Part shown: positions 40,876 to 50,730 of the stretch, one piece after another | Layout: each line of letters opens with the position of its first letter | How positions within the stretch are numbered: the first letter of the stretch is position 1 | Assembly (NCBI GenBank): GCA_036399175.1 | Contig: DASWNP010000036.1 | Span: forward strand, 1 to 64,000 | Source: DASWNP01 sp036399175 | GTDB taxonomy: Bacteria > Acidobacteriota > Blastocatellia > Pyrinomonadales > Pyrinomonadaceae | DNA length: 64,000 nt | Direction: 5' to 3' | Program-made: the position numbers and the translations under genes | The notes under the pieces: model-generated | Seen by the model: the letters and a program-made list of their open reading frames with translations, nothing else | Told to the model about the DNA's origin: nothing | The model's database searches: none

Positions 40876-42003
40876 TCAGCCGCCTTCCCTCTCCTCATCT
40901 TCATCGACGTTGCGTATCTCGGCCTGCTCTTCGACGAGTGTAGGCTCGCCGCCCGCCGCTTGCGTGGAACGTTCGGCGCGCCGGAAAACTTCGAGCAGCG
41001 CGAGCGTAATGGCGACGACCACCGGCCCTAAGACGATGCCGAGCACGCCGAAGACCTGCAACCCCCCGAGCACGGAAAAGAAGATGAGCAGCTCGTGCAG
41101 GCGCGTCTTTTCGCCTATCAGCTTCGGGCGCAGGAAATTGTCCACCGAGCCGATGACGAGCGCGCCCCATACGACCAGGAGCAGTGCCTTGACCCAGTGA
41201 CCCGAGACGGCCAGAAAAATCGCCGCCGGAACCCAGACGACGAACGAGCCCGCCATCGGAATCATCGAGAGAAACAGCATCACGACGCCCCACAGCAGAG
41301 GCGATGGCAGACCCAGAGCCCAGAAGGCCACGCCGCCGAGCAACCCCTGTATCATGGCGATGACGAGCACGCCGTAGACGCTCGCGCCGATAACGTCGCG
41401 CGTGCGGTTGAGAATCTCGCGTGAGTCTCTTTCGTCGAGCGGCAGCACGTCTGCGAGCGCGACGCGCATCCTGTCGCCGTCGCGGAAGAGGTAGTACATC
41501 GTGAAGATGACGAAGAAGACTTCGACGACGGCACCGACCAGCCCGCCGACGAAACCGAGAGTTCTATTGGCGAGGTTGCCGCCCATCGTTTTCAGGCGCT
41601 CGATGACGAACTGCTGCGACTGCGTGCGAAACTGCTCGACATCGACGTACTGGCCGAGCCATTGAAGAAATCTTCCGGTCAGCGGAGAGTTCGGGTCGAG
41701 CAGCGAGCCGATGCTCGCCTGTAGGTTCTGCGCCGCGTTGGAAATCTCTCTGACGACGGCGAGCGTGACGAGCGTGAGCGGAATGAGAATCGTCGCAATC
41801 ACGAGCAGGCAGGAGAGAATCGCGCCGAGGCTCGGGCGTCCGGCCATCCGCGCCTCGATGCGCCTGTGAATGGGGAAGAAGACAATCACCAGCACGAGCG
41901 CCCACAAGAGCACTTCGATGAACGGTTGCAGCATCAACCAGCAGAGATAGAGCGCGATGAGCGTCGCCGCCAACAGCGCAATCCAGCGTACAAGCTTTTG
42001 CAT
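40876..42003 (-). CDS. AI-2E family transporter (PF01594)
   Basis: 375 residues with eight predicted membrane helices. It begins with two close helices (about 8-50), has the central cytoplasmic/periplasmic loop, and the family glycine-rich block (ALGLPSPLLWGVVMLFLSMIPMAGSFVVWVPA, key run FLSMIPMAGSFVVW) followed by VDNFLRPKLIGEKTRLHELLIFFSVLGG (key run DNFLRPKLIG). Members are permeases or exporters of varied small molecules, including sodium/proton antiporters; the substrate cannot be told. Charged C-terminal tail. Confidence 0.92.
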   Translation of the reverse strand: MQKLVRWIALLAATLIALYLCWLMLQPFIEVLLWALVLVIVFFPIHRRIEARMAGRPSLGAILSCLLVIATILIPLTLVTLAVVREISNAAQNLQASIGSLLDPNSPLTGRFLQWLGQYVDVEQFRTQSQQFVIERLKTMGGNLANRTLGFVGGLVGAVVEVFFVIFTMYYLFRDGDRMRVALADVLPLDERDSREILNRTRDVIGASVYGVLVIAMIQGLLGGVAFWALGLPSPLLWGVVMLFLSMIPMAGSFVVWVPAAIFLAVSGHWVKALLLVVWGALVIGSVDNFLRPKLIGEKTRLHELLIFFSVLGGLQVFGVLGIVLGPVVVAITLALLEVFRRAERSTQAAGGEPTLVEEQAEIRNVDEDEEREGG

Positions 42004-42191
42004 CGTTTATCTCTCGAACGAAAATTTACGAACCGAGCGCCCGCCTTCGTCGGCGGACTTTAACACATCCCGCCCGGCTTTCATCTCTTCTTTAGCGCAG
42101 GCGCGAGAGATGCGCTCTCAGGCCACCCTCCGGTTGACGAAGACCGACCGGCGCATGCTAACATCCCGCCTGAAGCTTCGACCGAAGATAT

Positions 42192-42264
42192 GCTCCCGTA
42201 GCTCAGTGGATAGAGCATCTGCCTTCTAAGCAGAGGGTCGCACGTTCGAGTCGTGCCGGGAGCA
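42192..42264 (+). tRNA. tRNA-Arg (UCU)
   Basis: Complete cloverleaf: acceptor GCTCCCG/CGGGAGC, D stem GCTC/GAGC, anticodon stem TCTGC/GCAGA with anticodon TCT, T arm GCACG-TTCGAGT-CGTGC, discriminator A. CCA is not encoded. Confidence 0.97.
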
Positions 42265-42346
42265 ATTTCTTTCAAGCTTCGAGAGCCGCTTCGCGTGACG
42301 CTTGTCAGACCGAGACTCACCCGGTTACTTGTCCGTAGTCGATGTA

Positions 42347-42421
42347 GCGGTTATCAGCTCAGCGGGTTAGAGCGCAAGATTGTGGCTCTTGAGGCCGGAG
42401 GGTCGAGCCCCTCTAGCCGCC
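42347..42421 (+). tRNA. tRNA-His-like (GUG), atypical T arm
   Basis: Acceptor GCGGTTA/TAGCCGC, D stem GCTC/GAGC, anticodon stem CAAGA/TCTTG with loop TTGTGGC (anticodon GTG). The linker between acceptor and D stem has three bases instead of two, and the T loop reads TCGAGC with one base missing from TTCGAGC. It may be a divergent functional tRNA-His or a decayed copy. It lies 82 nt after tRNA-Arg. Confidence 0.6.
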
Positions 42422-42651
42422 CTTTAATGTTCGTGGAAGAGGCGACCGATTGCGGGTCGCCTTTTTTGACATTTGAGGGGCGAGCCATTTATGCTGCATC
42501 TTCCGGTATCAACTGAAGTAGCGCGCCGCCTCCCCTGACCTGTTTGCCGGGTGCGCTTAAAGCATCCCCGATTCGGAATTTATAAGCCCTTGGTGCTTCC
42601 TTCTGCTGAAGTCAAAATTTCCCGGCTCGTTTCTAAAAGGAGTGGACGTAT

Positions 42652-45405
42652 ATGTCGTGCCTATCAGGTCAGAAAAACCTCTCTAAGACTCTGGTCACTC
42701 TTCTGTTTGTCATTCTCTCATCTGCGAGCATCGCTCGGGCGCAGGGTGGGCGCGCGAGCGGAGGCGGCGTCTCAGGCGTCGTGCGCGACACTTCGGGCGC
42801 AACCGTGCCGGAAGCTAAAGTTTGGATGGTCAATACTCAGCAGGCGGTGCTCAGGACGACGAAGACGGACGCGAGCGGTCGCTTCAGTTTCGAGGGCGTG
42901 CCCGCAGGGACATACGAGCTGAGAGTGAGCCGTGAAGACTTCGGCAATCAGCGCGTCTCGGCGCACGTCGTGCAGGGCGGCGTGGCGGAGGTGAACGTCG
43001 TGCTTGAGCCGAACCAGTTGTCGGAGAACGTGACGGTGACGGCTGAGGCTGGACAGGTGCAGGACAAAGAGCGCATCGCGCAGCAGGTCAACATCATTCC
43101 GGAAGAGGCGCTTCGGCTGCGTACGACGGCGGTGCTCGCGCAGGTGGCCGATGAAGAGGTCGGCCTGGCCTTGCAGCGCACGAGCCCGACTATCGGCGCA
43201 ATCTTCGTGCGCGGGCTGACGGGCAAAAACGTCGCCACCTATATCGACGGCGTGCGCTACACGACCGCCGCCGGTCGAGGCGGCATCAATACGTTCTTCA
43301 ATCTCAACGAGCCCAGTTCGTTGCGCGCCATCGAAGTTTTGCGCGGGCCGAACAGCGCGCAGTACGGGTCAGACTCTTTGGGCGGCACTATCAGCCTCGT
43401 CACGCGCGGCCCCGCCTACGGCGGACTCACGCCCGAGACGCACGGCGAATTCAACACCTTCTTCAACAGCGCAGACCTCTCCTTCGGCGGCAGCACGCTT
43501 TTGACCTACGGCTCAAGGCGCTTCGGACTGCTCCTGAACGCCGCCGCGCGGCGCGTCAACACCCTGCGCCCGGCCAATGGTCTAGACAGCCATTCTTCCA
43601 TCACGCGTTTCCTCGGCCTACCTTCGGACATCCTCGGCACGCGCCTGACCGATACGGCCTTCACGCAGTACGGCGGAACGATTCGCATGAACTTCGCCCC
43701 GAGCCCCAACCAGCAGCTCGCCTTCTATTACCAGCGCGGCCAGCAGGACGGCGGCAAGCGTTACGACCAGACGCTCGGCGGCGACGGCAACCTCATCGCC
43801 GACCTGCGCAACCTGATGAACGATTTCTTCTACACGCGCTACACCAAGCAGGGCGTCGGCTTCTTCGACAACGCTTCGTTCACCTTCTCTTATAACAGCC
43901 AGCGCGAAGAGCGCGTCAATCAGGGCGGGCGCGGCAATCCCTTCGCAGGCATCACGCACCAGTACGAGCGCACGAACGTCTTCGGCGGAAGCTTCTATCT
44001 CGACAAACAACTCACCGCCCGGAACACTCTGCTCTTCGGCGGCGACCTTTACCACGAGCGCGTCAACGCTCCGGCTTACACGCTCAACCCCTTGACGGGC
44101 ATCTCCACGCCTTCGCGCCCGCGCGTGCCCGACCAAGCGCGCTACATCTCTTCGGGCATCTTCTTGCAGGACGTTTGGGACGTGCTGCCGCAGAGGCTTC
44201 GCCTGAGCGGCGCGCTGCGCTATAACGTCGCTTCTTACCGCTCGCGCGCGGCCGACGCCGCAGTCGTCGCCGGTCGGCCACTATTTCCGGACGATAGTCT
44301 TCGGGTTGACGATTTTTCCGGCCGCTTCGGCGTCGTCGGCTCGCCCTTCAAAGATTTCAACGTCGCCTTCAACTACAGCCGGGGCTTTCGCGCGCCCAAC
44401 ATCACAGACCTCGGCACGCTGGGGCTGACCGGCGACGGCTTCGAGGTTGACCCCGCGACCGCCATCGCGCTTGGGGGAACAATCGGCGCGACCGCCGGAC
44501 GCGACGCCGTCTCTACAGGGCTGCCCGTCGCGCAGCAACAATCTGAAATCAGCAACAACTTCGACCTCAGCTTCGGCTTCCGAAAGAGACGCTTCGACAC
44601 GGAGCTAACGCTCTTTCTCATCGACATCAACCGTTCAATCGTCAAACAGGCGCTCATCCTTCCGCCCGGCGCGACGGGGCTCTTCCTCGGCGGCGAGCGA
44701 ATCACCGAACAACTACCGAACGGCGTGGTCTTCGTTGGCCTGTCGTCAACGCCGGTGCTCGTGCGCGCCAACTACACCGATGCGAGGATTCGCGGCCTCG
44801 AATACGAGACTGAATTTCGACTGACGACGAATTGGACGTTCGCTGGAAATTTCACCTACATCCACGCCGAAGATAAAGAGACGGGTCTGCCGCCGAACAT
44901 CGAAGGCGGAACGCCGCCGCCACTCGGTTTCCTGCGCCTGCGCTACCAGCCCGCCGGACACCGCTATTGGATTGAAGGCTATTCGACTCTCGCCCGTCCG
45001 CAAACTCGTCTCTCCTCGCTCGACCTCAGCGACCGTCGCACCGGCGCGACCCGCTCGCGCAACGACATACGCGACTTTTTCCGCAGGGGTGCGTGCATGC
45101 GCGGACTCGTCAACCCGGGCCCCGACCGCATCTGCGCCACAGGCGACGAGACTATCCTGATTCCCACCGGCGAGACGCTCGCGCAGTTGCAAAACCGAGT
45201 GCTCGGCTCAGCCGCGTCCGCGCCCCTCTTCCCTTACCTGCCCGGCTACGGCATCTTCAACGTGCGCGGCGGCTGGCGCATCAACGAGAACTCTGAAATC
45301 GACTTCGCCTTCGAGAACATCGGCGACAAAACCTATCGAGGGCCGAGTTGGGGCATCGACGGGCCGGGGCGCAGCGTTACGGCGCGCTACCGCTATAAAT
45401 TCTGA
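42652..45405 (+). CDS. TonB-dependent outer-membrane receptor with N-terminal carboxypeptidase-regulatory-like domain
   Basis: 917 residues. Signal peptide (about 13-33, ending ARAQG), a CarboxypepD_reg domain (about 40-115: GVVRDTSGATVPEAKV), a TonB-box/linker, a plug domain (QQVNIIPEEALRL ... IFVRGLTGKNVATYIDGVRY ... VLRGPNSAQYGSDSLGGTISLVTRG, key run RGPNSAQYGSDSLGG) and a 22-strand-type barrel ending in aromatic Phe (ARYRYKF). It should import a siderophore, vitamin or sugar polymer using TonB. Shine-Dalgarno AAAAGGAG precedes the ATG. Ligand unknown; no SusD-like partner nearby. Confidence 0.93.
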   Translation: MSCLSGQKNLSKTLVTLLFVILSSASIARAQGGRASGGGVSGVVRDTSGATVPEAKVWMVNTQQAVLRTTKTDASGRFSFEGVPAGTYELRVSREDFGNQRVSAHVVQGGVAEVNVVLEPNQLSENVTVTAEAGQVQDKERIAQQVNIIPEEALRLRTTAVLAQVADEEVGLALQRTSPTIGAIFVRGLTGKNVATYIDGVRYTTAAGRGGINTFFNLNEPSSLRAIEVLRGPNSAQYGSDSLGGTISLVTRGPAYGGLTPETHGEFNTFFNSADLSFGGSTLLTYGSRRFGLLLNAAARRVNTLRPANGLDSHSSITRFLGLPSDILGTRLTDTAFTQYGGTIRMNFAPSPNQQLAFYYQRGQQDGGKRYDQTLGGDGNLIADLRNLMNDFFYTRYTKQGVGFFDNASFTFSYNSQREERVNQGGRGNPFAGITHQYERTNVFGGSFYLDKQLTARNTLLFGGDLYHERVNAPAYTLNPLTGISTPSRPRVPDQARYISSGIFLQDVWDVLPQRLRLSGALRYNVASYRSRAADAAVVAGRPLFPDDSLRVDDFSGRFGVVGSPFKDFNVAFNYSRGFRAPNITDLGTLGLTGDGFEVDPATAIALGGTIGATAGRDAVSTGLPVAQQQSEISNNFDLSFGFRKRRFDTELTLFLIDINRSIVKQALILPPGATGLFLGGERITEQLPNGVVFVGLSSTPVLVRANYTDARIRGLEYETEFRLTTNWTFAGNFTYIHAEDKETGLPPNIEGGTPPPLGFLRLRYQPAGHRYWIEGYSTLARPQTRLSSLDLSDRRTGATRSRNDIRDFFRRGACMRGLVNPGPDRICATGDETILIPTGETLAQLQNRVLGSAASAPLFPYLPGYGIFNVRGGWRINENSEIDFAFENIGDKTYRGPSWGIDGPGRSVTARYRYKF

Positions 45406-45899
45406 AACCACACGCCCGTCGCCCGCTTCGCTCTCAAAAAAGAGCCGAAATTCTACGCCGCTCAGGCGATATATCCTTCGCCTGAGCGGTCAAATCGCCC
45501 CACCCATACCGCCCCGCCAAAACATCTTGCCCGTTTTGCCAGATTTTTTTGGTGCAGATGAGTGCCTGAGTGGTTGACTATTCCACACAAATAATCTAAA
45601 CAGAGTTGTCAGGTAATCGCTTCGGGCATAATTCCCTGCCTGTTCCAAAATTGAACACCACGCGCTAATTTGATTGCAAGCAAGCCCCGGCGGCTTTTTC
45701 CTAGGCCGTCGATATAGATTTTTTGCGCCTTCCGAGACTTCCCGCAGCCACCAACGCTGGAACCGTCTACGAGTTAAACGCTCATCCGAATTTCAATGGA
45801 ACACGTCCACACCTTCGCCCTTCCTCGGCTAAGTCTGTCTGAAAAAGGCGCTGTGTGTGTCGTTCCCCTCGTCTGGTTAATCCTTCAGGAGAATAAGAA
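45406..45899. other. Leader region before the secreted subtilase gene
   Basis: About 490 bases with an AT-rich part (45540-45610) that holds a promoter-like TTGACT. Hairpin-forming GC patches (CCCCGGCGG...CCTAGGCCG) lie near 45690. The Shine-Dalgarno CAGGAGAA is at 45886-45893. A long 5' leader is likely, but no known riboswitch was recognised. Confidence 0.45.
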
Positions 45900-48800
45900 A
45901 TGAAACGTCGCAGTCAGTTCGTCGCACTGTGTCTGGTGCTCGCCCTCCTGGGCAGCGCCGTGCTGCCGCCGATGCGCGCGGCACAGGCACAGAAGCTTCC
46001 CCCAGATAGAAACGCCCATGATGATAGAACCTCACCAAATAATAGTGTTCAGGATAGAGTCGAGCCCGCCTCCCCTAAACAGCAGCCGCAGGACGCGCCC
46101 GGTCTCAGCGAAGTCGGTCGCCGACAGGTCGAGTCTTTGATTCAGGAGAAAGAGTCGCGCACCAAAGCTCAGGCCAAGCTCGACTCGCAGCTCATCTACG
46201 CGGCCAAGATGCATCGCGGAGAGCCGATTACGGATGCGGTCGAGCGCCTCGAAGTCGATGTCGCTATCGACGAGCAGGGCTACACGCTCGTCGACATCAA
46301 GACGGACGTGACCAAAGGCGTGCTCGCAGCCATCAAGGCGGCGGGCGGCAAGGTCATCTCTTCCTTCGCGCGCGACAAGGCGGTGCGCGCAAGCCTCCCC
46401 ATTGAGTCGATTGAGACTATCGCGGCCTTGCCCGAAGTGAGATTTATCCGTCAGGCTGCCGAGCCCGTGCTCGATAAGATTGACCGCAACAGCAAGAATC
46501 AGGTGAGCGACGAAGTTATCGCTCCGACGGCTCAGCCCTCCGCCGCGACGCGAAGCGTAAACCCTACCTCCGTGCCCGGCCTGCGTCCGGGCTTCGCCGA
46601 GCGCGCACGCAACGTCGGCGAAAAGCTCTCGGTCGCGCTCGCCGTCAGAGCGACCGCCGCCGCAGCCGCGCAGCAGAACGACCCTGAGCCGGAAATCGGC
46701 TCGATCAATGCCGAAAGCGATACCACTCATCAGACGAGAACCGCGCGCAACTTCTACGGTCTCAACGGCAAGGGACTCAAAATCGGCATCCTCTCCGACA
46801 GCTTCAATTCCAGAGGCGAGTATGCGAGAGACATCGCCACCGGCGACCTGCCCGGCCCCGGCAACCCTTACGGCTACACGACGCCCGTGACGGTCGTGCA
46901 GGAGAGCGGCTCGTCCGACGAAGGCCGCGCGATGGCGCAGATTATTCACGACATCGTGCCCGGCGCGCAGCTCTTCTTCGCCACCGCCAACGGCGGCGAG
47001 GCCAACTTCGCCAACAACATCCGCATCCTGCGCAACACGCACGGCTGCGACATCATCACCGACGACGTGAACTACACGCTCGAATCGCCTCTGCACAAGA
47101 GCGAAGAGGTGAGCCGCGCCGTCGACGATGTCGTCGCCGCAGGCGCGCTCTACTTCGCTTCCGCCGGTAACGCGGGCAACTTAAACGACGGCACTTCGGG
47201 CGTCTGGGAAGGCGACTTCAGAGACGCCGGCATCGGCAACACGGGCGGCATTGTGACCAGCGTCGCGGGCGGCACGTGGCACGATTTCGACCCCGACGCG
47301 GGCATCGCCACGCAGAACCCGATTAACCGAACGACTAGCGCCGCGCGCCCGGCCACGCTCTTCTGGTCAGACCCGCAGGGACTTTCCACCAACGATTACG
47401 ACCTCTACCTGATTAGCGGCACGCTCGACACGAACGGCGAGGGTCGCGTCGTCGCAGCTTCGACCACCGCTCAGACCGGCACGCAAGACCCGGTCGAGGC
47501 ATTCAACGTCCCCGGCTCGTCCACCGCGCCCAGCGGACGCAGGATCGCCGTCTTTAAGAAAACGGCTGCCCTCGTCCGTTTCATCCACGTCAATCTCAAC
47601 CGCAGCCGCTTCTCTCCAGGCGTAAACGGCGCTAACGCTCTACCGGCCTTCGCGACCAATGGGCAGTCCAACGGCCACGACGGCACCAGCGATGGCAATG
47701 CGACCGCCGCCACGCCCGCCCAAAACCCCGGTCCCTTCCCCGGCACGCACAACTCGACCAATCAGGTCGAAACCTTCAGCTCCGACGGTCTGCGTCGCAT
47801 CTTCTACAAGTACGACAACACGCCCTACACGCCGCTCGATTTGACCTCGACCGGCGGCACTGTCTTACAGAAACCGAACCTGACGGCAGCCGACGGCGTT
47901 AACACGACCGTCCCCGGCTTCCAGCCCTTCTTCGGCACGTCAGCCGCCGCGCCGACCGCCGCCGCCATCTCCGGGCTCATCAAGGCGTCGAACCCGTCTC
48001 TGACTCCCGCGCAGATTCTCTCGGCGCTCAACAGCACGGCCATCGACATCGAAGCGCCGGGCATCGACCGCGATTCGGGAACCGGCATCATCATGCCCTA
48101 CCCGGCCTTGCAGAGTCTCAACACGCCGCCGGGCGCGACCGTCGAGGCGGGCACTCCGACCATCACGGTCACGAGCGGCTGCGACACGGCGCTCAACCCC
48201 GGCGAGACCGGCACGATTACCGTACCTTTGAACAACCTCGGCGGCGCAGCCGCGACCGGCGTCAACGCGACCGTCACCTCTTCGTCGCCCGGCGTCACCA
48301 TGACGCAGAGCACTTCGCCCTATCCGGATATTCCGTCGGGCGGCTCTGCCAGCAACACGAGGCCGTTCACCTTCAAGCTTGCGAACGACATGGCCTGCGG
48401 GCAGACCCTCAACTTCTCGATAACCATCACTTTCACGGGCGGACAGGCCAGCCCCATCAGCTTCCCCATCACCGTTCAGGTGGCGGGCACGCCCAGCAAC
48501 ACGGCGAGCACCTTCAGCTATTCGGGCTCACCCGTCACGATTCCCGACAACAACTCTACGGGTGTCAACATCCCCGTCACCGTCAGCGGCTTCAGCGGTG
48601 CGGTCAGCGACCTGAACTTCAAGTTCGGCGGCAGCTCCTGCAACACGGCTGACTCGGCGACGACCAACGGCGTCAACCACGTCTTCGTCGGCGACCTCGT
48701 CTTCAAGTTGACTTCGCCCTCCGGCAAGACCGTCACCATCATCAGTCAGGCCGGCGGCGCAGGCAATTCCGGCAACCACTTCTGCAACACCGTGCTTGAC

Positions 48801-50429
48801 GACGACACGGCCAACGGCTCGATACAATCCGTCACGGCGGGCACGAACCTCAACACCGGCACGTTCAAACCGGCCAGCCCGCTCTCGGCCTTCGACGGCG
48901 AGAACCCGAACGGCACGTGGATTCTGAACGCTTCGGACATTGGTGCGACCGACGTGGGCAACGTCACCGCCTTCTCGCTCGACATCGCGGGCTTCGACTG
49001 CCCGACGCCGCCCGCCGCCATCACCATTAGCGGTCGCGTCGCCGACGCTCAGAACAACGGCATCAGCGACGTTGTACTAACGCTGTCCGGCAGCGAGGAT
49101 ATGGCGACAATCACCGATGCCAACGGCAACTACTTCTTCTCGCTGGCAACCTGCGGCGGCACCTACACCGTCACGCCCTCGAAGGATGGCTACACGTTCA
49201 ACCCGCCCAACCGCACCTTCGTCGCTGCTTCAACGCCCCAGACCGGCGACTTCGTCGGCACGAACACCATCACGCCGACGACGTTGACGAACGGGCAGGT
49301 CTTAATCAGCGAGTTCCGCCTGCGCGGTCTCGCCGGAGCAGAGGACGAGTTCATAGAGATTTACAACAACACGGATTCGCAGATTACCGTCGGCAGCAGC
49401 GACGGCTCGACCGGCGGCTGGCTGCTCGCCGTGCTCACCGCGAGCGGCACCTCTGCGATACCCCTCTACACCATCCCGAACGGCACGAAGATTCCGGCGC
49501 GCGGCCATTACCTGATAGCCAACACGAACGGCTACACCCTCGACGGCTACGCTAAGGCCGATGCCTACTACAGCTTCGATATTCCCGACAATACCGGCAT
49601 CGCCCTCTTCAGGTCGGGCACAACCGGCGGCACGACCTTCGACGCCGTCGGCTTCACGACCCCGCCTCCCGGGTTCGCCGACACCTACCGCGAGGGCGGA
49701 GGCATGACTCCCGTCGGCACGACCGATGGGCAGTACACCTTCTACCGCGACCTGACGAGCGGGCGTCCGAAGGACACCAACAACAACCAGAACGACTTCT
49801 ACTTCGTTTCGACGAACGCAGGAGTTTACGGCGGGAGACAGTCGGGTCTCGGCGCGCCGGGGCCGGAGAACACTTTGAGCCCCATCAACATGACGGGCTC
49901 GATTCCGGGCTACGTCATCGACCGCACGAAGGGCTCGACCGTCGCGCCCAACCGCGTCAGGAGCACCACTCCTTACAACGACACGCTGACGCCGACCACC
50001 GTCGGCGGCCCGTACCCGCTCACGCTCAGCGTCCGCCGTCGCTACGTCAACGCGACGGGCACGCCCGTCTCGCGCCTGCGCTTCCGCATCGTGGACATCA
50101 CGAGCTTCGGCTCGCCCGCCGGTACGGCAGACCTCCGCGCGTTGACCTCGCCCAACATCACCGTCACGACCAGCGACAGCGAGGTTTGCGCCAACGACCC
50201 TTCGGCCAACCAGAATACGCCGCCCTGCGACGTGTCTGTGAAAGGTCTGACGCTTGAGCAGCCGCCCACCCAGGCGATGGGCGGAGCCTTCAACTCCACC
50301 CTCGCAGCCGGAACTATCTCGACGGGCTCGCCTCTCCAGCACGGGCAGGCCATCAACGTCAACTTCCTGCTCGGAGGCCGACAGAGCGGCTCTTTCCGCT
50401 TCTTCATCATCCTTGAGGCGCTGCCCTAA
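45900..50429 (+). CDS. Large secreted S8-family protease with P-domain, regulatory and lamin-tail domains
   Basis: 1509 residues. Signal peptide (about 8-30), a propeptide region to about 280, and a subtilase domain (about 290-760). Asp300 (GILSDSFNS) and Ser681 (FGTSAAAPTAAAISG) are the expected Asp and Ser. The HGT motif is absent; the equivalent segment SSDEGRAMAQIIHD has Glu341 where His is expected, as in sedolisin-like Ser-Glu-Asp triads. After it: a CARDB-like beta domain, a proprotein-convertase P-domain (GDLVFKLTSPSGKTVTI), a carboxypeptidase-regulatory domain (ISGRVADAQNNGISDVVLTL) and a lamin-tail domain (VLISEFRLRGLAGAEDEFIEIYN, key run DEFIEIYN). Probably an extracellular scavenging protease. 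Confidence 0.9.
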   Translation: MKRRSQFVALCLVLALLGSAVLPPMRAAQAQKLPPDRNAHDDRTSPNNSVQDRVEPASPKQQPQDAPGLSEVGRRQVESLIQEKESRTKAQAKLDSQLIYAAKMHRGEPITDAVERLEVDVAIDEQGYTLVDIKTDVTKGVLAAIKAAGGKVISSFARDKAVRASLPIESIETIAALPEVRFIRQAAEPVLDKIDRNSKNQVSDEVIAPTAQPSAATRSVNPTSVPGLRPGFAERARNVGEKLSVALAVRATAAAAAQQNDPEPEIGSINAESDTTHQTRTARNFYGLNGKGLKIGILSDSFNSRGEYARDIATGDLPGPGNPYGYTTPVTVVQESGSSDEGRAMAQIIHDIVPGAQLFFATANGGEANFANNIRILRNTHGCDIITDDVNYTLESPLHKSEEVSRAVDDVVAAGALYFASAGNAGNLNDGTSGVWEGDFRDAGIGNTGGIVTSVAGGTWHDFDPDAGIATQNPINRTTSAARPATLFWSDPQGLSTNDYDLYLISGTLDTNGEGRVVAASTTAQTGTQDPVEAFNVPGSSTAPSGRRIAVFKKTAALVRFIHVNLNRSRFSPGVNGANALPAFATNGQSNGHDGTSDGNATAATPAQNPGPFPGTHNSTNQVETFSSDGLRRIFYKYDNTPYTPLDLTSTGGTVLQKPNLTAADGVNTTVPGFQPFFGTSAAAPTAAAISGLIKASNPSLTPAQILSALNSTAIDIEAPGIDRDSGTGIIMPYPALQSLNTPPGATVEAGTPTITVTSGCDTALNPGETGTITVPLNNLGGAAATGVNATVTSSSPGVTMTQSTSPYPDIPSGGSASNTRPFTFKLANDMACGQTLNFSITITFTGGQASPISFPITVQVAGTPSNTASTFSYSGSPVTIPDNNSTGVNIPVTVSGFSGAVSDLNFKFGGSSCNTADSATTNGVNHVFVGDLVFKLTSPSGKTVTIISQAGGAGNSGNHFCNTVLDDDTANGSIQSVTAGTNLNTGTFKPASPLSAFDGENPNGTWILNASDIGATDVGNVTAFSLDIAGFDCPTPPAAITISGRVADAQNNGISDVVLTLSGSEDMATITDANGNYFFSLATCGGTYTVTPSKDGYTFNPPNRTFVAASTPQTGDFVGTNTITPTTLTNGQVLISEFRLRGLAGAEDEFIEIYNNTDSQITVGSSDGSTGGWLLAVLTASGTSAIPLYTIPNGTKIPARGHYLIANTNGYTLDGYAKADAYYSFDIPDNTGIALFRSGTTGGTTFDAVGFTTPPPGFADTYREGGGMTPVGTTDGQYTFYRDLTSGRPKDTNNNQNDFYFVSTNAGVYGGRQSGLGAPGPENTLSPINMTGSIPGYVIDRTKGSTVAPNRVRSTTPYNDTLTPTTVGGPYPLTLSVRRRYVNATGTPVSRLRFRIVDITSFGSPAGTADLRALTSPNITVTTSDSEVCANDPSANQNTPPCDVSVKGLTLEQPPTQAMGGAFNSTLAAGTISTGSPLQHGQAINVNFLLGGRQSGSFRFFIILEALP

Positions 50430-50730
50430 GGCGGCGCTTCTCTGAGCGGTCTCGAAAGAGACTTTCCGACAGTCAAACGACTGAGCCTCTAAGGCCAACT
50501 TTTGAGGCTCAATCTTAAACAGCGAGGGCGCATTCAACTTGATTTGAATGCGCCCTCGTTTTCTGACGTGAATTTTCTGGAAGTAATTCCGGTTTGATGT
50601 TAGGCTCGAAATGTGTCCGGCCTTGAGGCCAGGGCGGTCGCCCCGAAGGCCGGACATGCCCCATAGCAGTTCTGCTTTTTGCCCCTGACATAAAGAATAG
50701 CGATTTTAAGGATCAGAGGTTCCCCCTTCG
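50430..50730. other. Intergenic region with terminator
   Basis: About 300 bases after the subtilase gene. Contains the terminator at 50523-50562 and a GGCCTTGAGGCC/GGCCGG palindromic patch at about 50622-50655. No gene seen. Confidence 0.55.
50523..50562 (+). terminator. Terminator after the subtilase gene
   Basis: A 15-bp perfect stem CGAGGGCGCATTCAA (50523-50537) with its complement (50544-50558), 6-nt loop, followed by TTTTC. Confidence 0.9.

Noticed and set aside
45406..45899. Riboswitch or RNase P/tmRNA in the subtilase leader
   Set aside because: No conserved core of known RNA families recognised.
49302..50657. Minus-strand 451-codon ORF opposite the subtilase C-terminus
   Set aside because: Antisense of well-defined lamin-tail and beta domains; composition is Arg/Val/Gly-rich and not protein-like.
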